A stretch of 33,206 nt of DNA, from positions 1-33,206 of the IMG/VR virus record IMGVR_UViG_3300032284_001371, one strand, 5' to 3'. Position 1 is the first letter of the stretch. Each line of letters starts with the position of its first letter. Below the pieces are notes generated by a model. It searched no databases. It had not been told where the DNA came from and saw only the letters and a program-made list of their open reading frames with translations. A program made the position numbers and the translations under genes. Positions 28,195-33,206 of this stretch are shown piece by piece. This DNA comes from a virus.

Positions 28195-28352
28195 AGTTGT
28201 ACCGTATATTCACGAGACACCTTTTCAACCTTTTCATAGATCTCTGAGGTTATGTAAAGACTAAGCTCTTTGATCTCATCTCGGGTGGCATCCGGTAGTT
28301 TATCAGCCAAAGTGTTCTCAAACTCTAAAGCAATGTCAGTTAACCTTTCCAT
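28191..28352 (-). CDS. Small helical protein (53 aa)
   Basis: Start at ATG 28352 is preferred because AAGGA lies 7 nt upstream and it begins just after the exonuclease stop; a GTG at 28382 and an ATG at 28433 would overlap that gene. The product is one or two helices (RLTDIALEFENTLADKL, DEIKELSLYITSEIYEKV) with regular hydrophobic positions, likely a dimeric coiled coil or helical hairpin. Function unknown. Confidence 0.55.
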   Translation of the reverse strand: MERLTDIALEFENTLADKLPDATRDEIKELSLYITSEIYEKVEKVSREYTVQL

Positions 28353-28356
28353 ATGC

Positions 28357-29232
28357 TCATCCTTGATCTTTAAATGGTGCACAGCGTTTACATCCTTTCT
28401 CTGAGTCAATGTTGCAAAGAGGTGGGCGATCATTATCTACCGCCCAAGATACATCCAGAGCTTTTTCAAAGATTTCAGCAGTATACTCTGGGTTATATTG
28501 AACAACAAACTCTTTGTATTCTTGGTTAGCTTTAAGTTCATAGATAAAAACAATCTCATCAGGAGCTGAATTTAAAAGTCCTTCTTCTACCATTAGATGA
28601 CAAAGATGTAGATAAACCTGACCCTGTAACTGGTGAGAGCGAAGAGGTGTGCGTATGTTCTTCCACACCAAATCAATGTCATTGTCGTATTGAGCCATAA
28701 GAGCCGGCATTTCCATACGAATAGTGCCCGTACCAATGGATTTGATTTCAATTAAACAATCATCCCCGATACCCCTGATCCAACCATCGGCATGTCCTTT
28801 GATCTTGTGCTTATCGCTTCGTAAAGGTACCTCTAAATATTTAAGTTTTCTTACTCCAACTAGATTTTTAGATACATCCCAGGTAGGTTGGGCAACATCT
28901 CCAATTTGCCAAGCCCCATACATAACACCCATATCTGTGAAGTACTTCTGCCATTTGGCGTGGATGTAGTGGCCTTCATCAAAGATAGATTGAAGGCGTA
29001 GGGTTGTCTTATCACGAGTTTCTGCATAGTTACCTTTGAGAGCGTGATACTGAGCTAGTGCACACCATTCAGATTTGATTATGTCTGAGGGATGAATGTG
29101 TGTCTGATCACGCTCATCAAAAGGTTGCGCCAATATATGGCGCTCCACCTCACCAAGCAAACGTGAATCACGCTTCTTGGTATTGAGGTATGCTTTTAAA
29201 TCTTTACTCGGAACCGTCACCGGCTTTCCCAT
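28357..29232 (-). CDS. Cas4/RecB-like exonuclease with iron-sulfur cysteines (291 aa)
   Basis: PD-(D/E)XK core: H88 in EGHYIHAKW, D149 in GHADGWI, E162-x-K164 in LIEIKS, and Q in QLQGQVYL (QhXXY motif). Four cysteines C57 (SEWCALAQYH) and C273, C281, C284 (LCNIDSEKGC, then CKRCAPF) surround the core as in Cas4/AddB-type [4Fe-4S] nucleases. These enzymes resect DNA ends, giving 3' single strands for recombination. Position next to RecA and resolvase-like genes fits. Overlaps WhiB by 29 bases. Confidence 0.87.
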   Translation of the reverse strand: MGKPVTVPSKDLKAYLNTKKRDSRLLGEVERHILAQPFDERDQTHIHPSDIIKSEWCALAQYHALKGNYAETRDKTTLRLQSIFDEGHYIHAKWQKYFTDMGVMYGAWQIGDVAQPTWDVSKNLVGVRKLKYLEVPLRSDKHKIKGHADGWIRGIGDDCLIEIKSIGTGTIRMEMPALMAQYDNDIDLVWKNIRTPLRSHQLQGQVYLHLCHLMVEEGLLNSAPDEIVFIYELKANQEYKEFVVQYNPEYTAEIFEKALDVSWAVDNDRPPLCNIDSEKGCKRCAPFKDQG

Positions 29233-29548
29233 ACTTGCCCCCTTGTTCTATCCACTCATCTAAAGTTATGCCTTGCTTTTCAAACTTTCTTTGAGCCGCA
29301 TTTCTTTCTCTGTGGGATAGTCCCCCAAAGATTCCATGGAGCTCATCGTTTATGATAGCTTCTTTAAGACATTCTTTGCGTACTGGGCATGGTGGTCTTC
29401 CATCCTTGCCCCAGCAAATTGCCTTAGCCTTATCCGCAATTGGCTTGTATAGAGCCTTGTCTCTAGGGGGAAAGAATATCTCTGTATCTTCTCCCTGACA
29501 CTTGGCATCATATCTCCAAGTCCATTCCGGATCATCGTCGTAGCGCAC
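29204..29548 (-). CDS. Second WhiB-family regulator, longer form (114 aa)
   Basis: Four cluster cysteines in WhiB order: C17 (YDAKCQGED), C45 (AKAICWG), C54 (PPCPVRKEC) and C60, then the HGIFGGLSHRERNA turn and a basic/acidic C-terminal tail. The turn has Phe in place of the usual Trp (GIFGG). The C-terminal extension of about 35 residues (RNAAQRKFEKQGITLDEW) is longer than in the protein at 449-694. GTG start at 29548 joined to the previous stop (TAGTG). Placed among recombination genes, so a different regulatory target is likely. Confidence 0.92.
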   Translation of the reverse strand: MRYDDDPEWTWRYDAKCQGEDTEIFFPPRDKALYKPIADKAKAICWGKDGRPPCPVRKECLKEAIINDELHGIFGGLSHRERNAAQRKFEKQGITLDEWIEQGGKYGKAGDGSE

Positions 29549-29871
29549 TACTCACCTCTTACTGCATTACGCAGTTCAAAAAAATCCTCCTCCAGTAGTA
29601 CGACGTAGTTTTCACCATCAAGATGCAATCCAAGCACAGGCATTCTGCTGTCTAGTATTGCCTCTTTAGTTATCTTTTGAAGCACCTCTGACTTTATAGT
29701 CACAGACTTCTTTCCAGTCCATTTATGTTCTATAAGTAATTCGTCATTTCTAACGTCACCCTTGCGAGACCAAAATGCACCAGAGGCGGCATTGCGCTGA
29801 CCGCCAATCTTTTTTGCTAATCTCTTTTCATGCTTTAGAGATTCCTTTTGTCCCTCACTCTTCATCTTCAC
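29548..29871 (-). CDS. PD-(D/E)XK nuclease, resolvase-like (107 aa)
   Basis: HEKRLAKKIGGQRNAASGAF provides the first Glu, RKGDVRNDELLIEHKW gives the Asp and the E-x-K core, then VLQKITKEA. The layout resembles Holliday junction resolvase-type phage nucleases. It sits immediately after RecA (overlap 17 bases), so a role in recombination is likely. It differs from the resolvase-like protein at 27268-27606 and may act on another DNA structure. Confidence 0.75.
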   Translation of the reverse strand: MKMKSEGQKESLKHEKRLAKKIGGQRNAASGAFWSRKGDVRNDELLIEHKWTGKKSVTIKSEVLQKITKEAILDSRMPVLGLHLDGENYVVLLEEDFFELRNAVRGE

Positions 29872-30916
29872 TCAGCATAATTACTGGGGTTGATTTCAAG
29901 GTATCCATTACCGCTGCGGTAAGTGATTCCTTTAGATCAACCTCTTCACGAATAGAGTCAATAAGAGCTTGAGCTCCTTGCCATTTACGATCATTATAGT
30001 ACATCCAGCCACCACGGCGGTCTACGATGCCATTGAGGATAGAGAGCGCTACTATCTCTTTACCCGCATCATAGCTGCCTGCATCTACAACCCCGCCATT
30101 AGCAAAGTAAAAGTCTAGATAAGCGGTCTGTTGAGGTGGGTAGGTCTTGTTCTTAATGGTACGGACACGGATAGTTTGGCCTACACGGCGTTTATCCTGT
30201 CCGGTGCCTACCTCGAGCCACTCATCACGCTTTACTTCGCAACGAACGCTGTAGGCATAATCTTTGCCAAGACCTCCCGGAGTAGTACGAGGATCGCCGT
30301 GCATAACGCCGATCTTCATACGGTATTGGTTGATCATCATGCCCAATACTGGGCGTTCTGATTCAATCAAATCTCTTTTAGTTGCTGACATAACCTTACG
30401 AAAGAACTTATTAGTTATAAGGGCTCCTCGTCCCACTGTAAATTCTTCCATGTGTTTTTCGTCTTCCGCACTAGGTACCAAAGCGGGAAGGCTATCAATA
30501 ACAACCATATCAATAGCTTTACTTTCCATGAACTGAATAACCGCATCAAATGCATCCTCCATACTATTAGTTTCTACAAGCAATACTCGACTTGTATCCA
30601 CTCCGCATAGTTCTGCGTATTGTGAATCAAAGTCTTCAGCAGCAATCCATACAGCTGTAAAGTTTGGATTTACCTCTTGGTTGGCAGCAATAGTACGCAG
30701 AGCAAGCGCAGTTTTACCATGCGATGCTTCACCTACTAGTTCTACCCAGCGATTCATAGGCCAACCTCCACCTAAAACAACGTCTAATGTTAGAGAGCCT
30801 GAAGTGATTCGTGGAGGGATGTTAACGTCACTGGCCATAACCACAGTGTTGATGCCCAGCTTTTTGTTAATACCAGCGGCCACCTTCATTGCGTCTGCAT
30901 TTATTGTCATTGTCAT
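29855..30916 (-). CDS. recA: RecA-family recombinase (353 aa)
   Basis: Walker A GEASHGKT (62-69), catalytic Glu in WIAAEDFD (about 94), Walker B MVVIDSLPAL (D141) and a later MMINQYRMK plus TTPGGLGKDYAYSV, as in RecA. It lacks the long C-terminal regulatory domain typical of host RecA, ending at SEDEE. Forms filaments on single-stranded DNA and drives strand exchange. The start codon overlaps the preceding gene (TAATG). Together with the Cas4-like nuclease and two resolvase-like nucleases it forms a recombination set. Confidence 0.93.
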   Translation of the reverse strand: MTMTINADAMKVAAGINKKLGINTVVMASDVNIPPRITSGSLTLDVVLGGGWPMNRWVELVGEASHGKTALALRTIAANQEVNPNFTAVWIAAEDFDSQYAELCGVDTSRVLLVETNSMEDAFDAVIQFMESKAIDMVVIDSLPALVPSAEDEKHMEEFTVGRGALITNKFFRKVMSATKRDLIESERPVLGMMINQYRMKIGVMHGDPRTTPGGLGKDYAYSVRCEVKRDEWLEVGTGQDKRRVGQTIRVRTIKNKTYPPQQTAYLDFYFANGGVVDAGSYDAGKEIVALSILNGIVDRRGGWMYYNDRKWQGAQALIDSIREEVDLKESLTAAVMDTLKSTPVIMLSEDEE

Positions 30917-31311
30917 TAACCGATCCTATCTACGATTACATTTGGATTAAATCCACCAGTTTGTCCTACTTGTTTTGCACGTTGTACATTTCCCCCACCA
31001 GAACCTGAAGGCATAGCTGCACCAGAACCTGATTGGGTTACCGGATAACCGCAGTCATAGCAACGCATGCGTTGAGTACCTACTGGAGCAAAATAGTTTC
31101 CAGAGCTACACTCAGGACAACGATCATCTCTTTTAGCGCTTTGAGCTTTAGTAGTTAACTGATCCGCATTTGCATCATAGTTAACCTGTACGTTAGGTTG
31201 TTGTGCTGGTGGTACATATGGAACTTGTGGGTTAGGAGCTACAGGAGCATTAGCCTGGCGGGGCTTATTGTTATTGCCTAGCTGCTTAGACCACCAATCT
31301 GCATTACTCAT
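30916..31311 (-). CDS. Zinc-ribbon protein with Pro/Asn-rich linker (131 aa)
   Basis: N-terminal NADWWSKQLGN, then a Pro/Asn/Val/Gln-rich linker, then a zinc ribbon RCPECSSGNYF ... MRCYDCGYPV (two CxxC about 16 residues apart), then a Gly/Ser-rich tail and a final NVIVDRIG. This is a common arrangement in actinophage replication regions, usually between RecA and primase/polymerase. Possibly an adaptor for replication or transcription. Function not known. Confidence 0.75.
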   Translation of the reverse strand: MSNADWWSKQLGNNNKPRQANAPVAPNPQVPYVPPAQQPNVQVNYDANADQLTTKAQSAKRDDRCPECSSGNYFAPVGTQRMRCYDCGYPVTQSGSGAAMPSGSGGGNVQRAKQVGQTGGFNPNVIVDRIG

Positions 31312-31735
31312 TATCTTCTCCTAGTTGTATAAACGTACCTTCGGAAACAGAAATCTCCATGAAGGATTCGTTACTTGTGTATATAGTAGATTTTACTACT
31401 AAAGGTGAGGCAAGCGCAACAGCGCCATTTATAAAGAGAGCATGGGTTCTCTCATGATTAATAATAACAAAATAAGAATTAGCTTTAGCAAACTTACGCT
31501 TTCTAGAAGGTATGTGGACCTCATCGTATGGAAAAACATCTCCCACCCAATTGTGCTTTACCTCTACTTCATAGAAATACTTGATACGATCTTTATTTGC
31601 TATGATGTCAATCCCATATTTATCGGGATTTATCTTAGCCTCATATCCGTTATTGTTAAGCCAACTTACAATAAGATGCTTAGCATCGTCATTTTTTTCA
31701 TAGAGAGAAGAACTAAACGGTTTAGTTGTCGTCAT
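31304..31735 (-). CDS. PD-(D/E)XK-like nuclease (143 aa)
   Basis: DKYGIDIIANKDRIKYFYEVEVKHNW has the D(x)D ... E-x-K pattern of restriction-type nucleases, with a preceding helix (AKHLIVSWLNNNGYEAK). The ATG at 31735 is preferred to the TTG at 31744 because CAAAGG lies 9 nt before it. Third member of this fold in this operon. The rest is strand-rich. DNA or repair nuclease role is inference. Confidence 0.65.
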   Translation of the reverse strand: MTTTKPFSSSLYEKNDDAKHLIVSWLNNNGYEAKINPDKYGIDIIANKDRIKYFYEVEVKHNWVGDVFPYDEVHIPSRKRKFAKANSYFVIINHERTHALFINGAVALASPLVVKSTIYTSNESFMEISVSEGTFIQLGEDNE

Positions 31736-32159
31736 GATGAACAACCTTTGAATCTAGCATTCCCAAATTAAATAGGGTTGATATACAGGAAATTGAAGCA
31801 GACAGAGCAACTAACCTAAATGTGCGAGTAAGACCTTCTAACTCTTCAGGAAGCATATCTGAAGTTAACTCACCTTCGTCATCCTCAAGAACATACGCAG
31901 AAGTAGCTATCTTAGAAGCTATGTCTGAGTGAGACTCTATAAATGGAAGCAAAGGAGCAAAATGCTCAAGACGTTCTTGACTAGCACGCTCTTCCATTTC
32001 AGACACCTCTTGAGAAATAGGTGGTAAACCCATAGCCTCTGCAATACCTTCGGCAGGTTCTAGCATGGAATCATAGATTACCTGGCGTATAAGGATAGGC
32101 AAAGGTATATGCGCTTTATGTAGGCGTATTTTTTTCTTTCTCTTGCGTCTAAAAATCAT
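31722..32159 (-). CDS. Hypothetical protein (145 aa)
   Basis: Very basic N-terminus (IFRRKRKKKIRLHKAHI) followed by a helical domain (LPPISQEVSEMEERASQERL, then IASKIATSAYVLEDDEG) and a hydrophobic helix near the C-terminus (RLVALSASISCISTLFNLG). Not a clear membrane protein. It overlaps the upstream mini-protein by 4 bases and the downstream nuclease by 14. No family recognised; a replication accessory role is suggested by context. Confidence 0.6.
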   Translation of the reverse strand: MIFRRKRKKKIRLHKAHIPLPILIRQVIYDSMLEPAEGIAEAMGLPPISQEVSEMEERASQERLEHFAPLLPFIESHSDIASKIATSAYVLEDDEGELTSDMLPEELEGLTRTFRLVALSASISCISTLFNLGMLDSKVVHHDDN

Positions 32160-32266
32160 TTAGAGTTCCACTTCTTTTCACAGCGAGTACAAAGAACAGT
32201 AAACTCATTTTGTGAATATGAAATGCTATACATCTTGTGGCCAAATACTTTACAAATAAAACTCAT
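32156..32266 (-). CDS. DUF1660-like zinc mini-protein (36 aa)
   Basis: Starts MSFICKVFGHKM and has FTVLCTRCEKKW: C5 plus H10 and C26-x2-C29 form a C-x4-H ... C-x2-C zinc knuckle as in the short prophage-associated DUF1660 proteins. ATG at 32266 overlaps the polymerase stop by 4 bases and its stop overlaps the next start by 4 (ATGA on both sides). Function unknown. Confidence 0.68.
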   Translation of the reverse strand: MSFICKVFGHKMYSISYSQNEFTVLCTRCEKKWNSK

Positions 32267-33206
32267 TTTGCATCTCCCCATCTAGTAACTACTTTGACGT
32301 CTGCTAGTAGTGGGATACTTAAGGCATTAATGCCTTCCATAGCTTCACGAATAGCGTTAGTTGATTCTTCTATTAGATCATTTGGTGTAACGGTTACCAA
32401 TTCATCATGAATGGTAAGAATCATTCCAGACCGGGTAGGAAGCATTTTATGTGCTCTAACCATAGCTAATTTAATAAGGTCTGCGGATGAACCCTGGATA
32501 ACTGTATTGAATGCTTGACGTTCTGCTCTAGCACGATCACGAATCGTACGAGAGAGTAAGTCAGGTAGATAACGACGGCGGTTTAAGTACGTAAGAGCAT
32601 AAGGTACTGGGCCACGTTTACGGCTTTCAGTTATCACTTTACGCTTATATTTTCCAACCGCTGCAAACTTAGCAGCAAACTCATCTAAAAGATCTCTAGC
32701 CTCTTGTACGCTGCAACCAATAGAGGAAGCAATCTTGTCAGGGCCTACACCATAAGCCAATGACAATACTAATTGCTTACCCGCCTTACGATCTACACCC
32801 ATTGTGTCACCAACAGTTGTGTAGATATCTTCCCCATTTACATATGCATTACACATAATTCTATCTTCGCTAAAAGAGGCAATAACTCGTGGCTCAATTT
32901 GAGAATAGTCGGCTACTATAAGTGAGTGGCCTTCTGGAGCAATAAAGAGATTACGGATAGCCTTACCATTAGAGGTATGTGGCGCAGGTACATTTTGAAG
33001 GTTTGGATTACGACTTGAGAAGCGCCCAGTTTCTGCCCCATATTGTATGAAGTCTGTATGGATACGACCTTTGAGAAGCAATGATTTTTTTTCTACGGTC
33101 TTAGCCTTACCTGCAGTTGTCCTAGTAATATCTCCACCTAAATATGGAATTACATATGTAGTAAGTAATTTGTTTAAATCAGAATAATTAAGAAGGGCAT
33201 CAACCA
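32263..33206 (-). CDS. polA: Family A DNA polymerase, C-terminal part (cut by window edge)
   Basis: The frame stays open to 33206, so only about 313 C-terminal residues are seen. Motif A VADYSQIEPRVIASF, motif B RKAGKQLVLSLAYG and motif C LTIHDELVTV carry the two catalytic aspartates and the dNTP-binding Arg/Lys/Tyr. Before them lie thumb-like NYSDLNKLLTTYV and TGRFSSRNPNLQNV. In motif B the residue aligned with E. coli Pol I Phe762 is Leu. Residues outside the window should include the rest of the polymerase and possibly an exonuclease domain. It replicates the phage genome. Confidence 0.95.
   Translation of the reverse strand, partial: VDALLNYSDLNKLLTTYVIPYLGGDITRTTAGKAKTVEKKSLLLKGRIHTDFIQYGAETGRFSSRNPNLQNVPAPHTSNGKAIRNLFIAPEGHSLIVADYSQIEPRVIASFSEDRIMCNAYVNGEDIYTTVGDTMGVDRKAGKQLVLSLAYGVGPDKIASSIGCSVQEARDLLDEFAAKFAAVGKYKRKVITESRKRGPVPYALTYLNRRRYLPDLLSRTIRDRARAERQAFNTVIQGSSADLIKLAMVRAHKMLPTRSGMILTIHDELVTVTPNDLIEESTNAIREAMEGINALSIPLLADVKVVTRWGDAK

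Noticed and set aside
1-33206. CRISPR array, insertion sequence or transposase
   Set aside because: No regularly spaced direct repeats and no transposase-like protein were seen; the only clear direct repeat is the tandem pseudoknot.

Overview
The window is part of an AT-rich, tightly packed double-stranded DNA phage genome. Two unrelated WhiB-family proteins (449-694 and 29204-29548) point strongly to an actinobacterial host, because WhiB proteins are known only from Actinobacteria and their phages. The low GC content and AT-rich codon use suggest a low-GC actinobacterium, such as the freshwater Nanopelagicales type, rather than a mycobacterium or streptomycete; the host assignment is inference. 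No terminase, portal, capsid or tail gene is recognisable here, so this is the replication, metabolism, lysis and accessory part of a larger genome.

Layout: genes at 1-10860 run on the plus strand and genes at 10922-33206 run on the minus strand. They converge on a strong bidirectional terminator (10873-10902).

The plus arm holds many small proteins of unknown function, a WhiB protein, a MoxR/CobS-like AAA ATPase paired with a HExxH + von Willebrand A protein (5767-9081), and an MSMEG_6728-like pyrimidine-dimer glycosylase homologue (9363-9809). Starts are usually preceded by GAAAGGA-type ribosome binding sites. Gene groups are separated by unusually structured non-coding stretches: paired hairpins (795-847, 2263-2329, 10264-10330), a 277-nt pseudoknotted RNA domain closed by a 25-bp helix (1784-2060), two copies of one H-type pseudoknot (2563-2595, 2661-2690), and a leader with competing pairings (5279-5459). 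These are the most unusual content of the window.

The minus arm, read from 33206 downward, begins with replication and recombination: family A DNA polymerase (cut by the window edge), a PD-(D/E)XK nuclease, a zinc-ribbon protein, RecA, a second nuclease, WhiB, a Cas4-like exonuclease, a Holliday-junction-resolvase-like nuclease, a SpoVS protein, an HTH protein and a metallophosphoesterase. After a terminator comes a lysis module (24987 to 22216): a membrane/coiled-coil protein, a permuted papain-like enzyme, an HNH protein, a CHAP endolysin, a DUF1003 membrane protein and a two-segment holin candidate. A second terminator precedes a run of small, often basic proteins of unknown function (22134 to 15178). 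The arm ends with a HAD-like protein lacking its nucleophile, a fusion of a TGT/DpdA-like barrel to a cysteine-rich domain, a class II ribonucleotide reductase and an acidic 46-residue protein.

Many minus-strand genes overlap by 1-8 bases (TAATG, ATGA), implying coupled translation in long operons. RecA, polymerase, the nucleases and the reductase form a self-sufficient DNA synthesis and recombination set. The MoxR/vWA pair and the two WhiB proteins are the likeliest host-directed or assembly-related functions.
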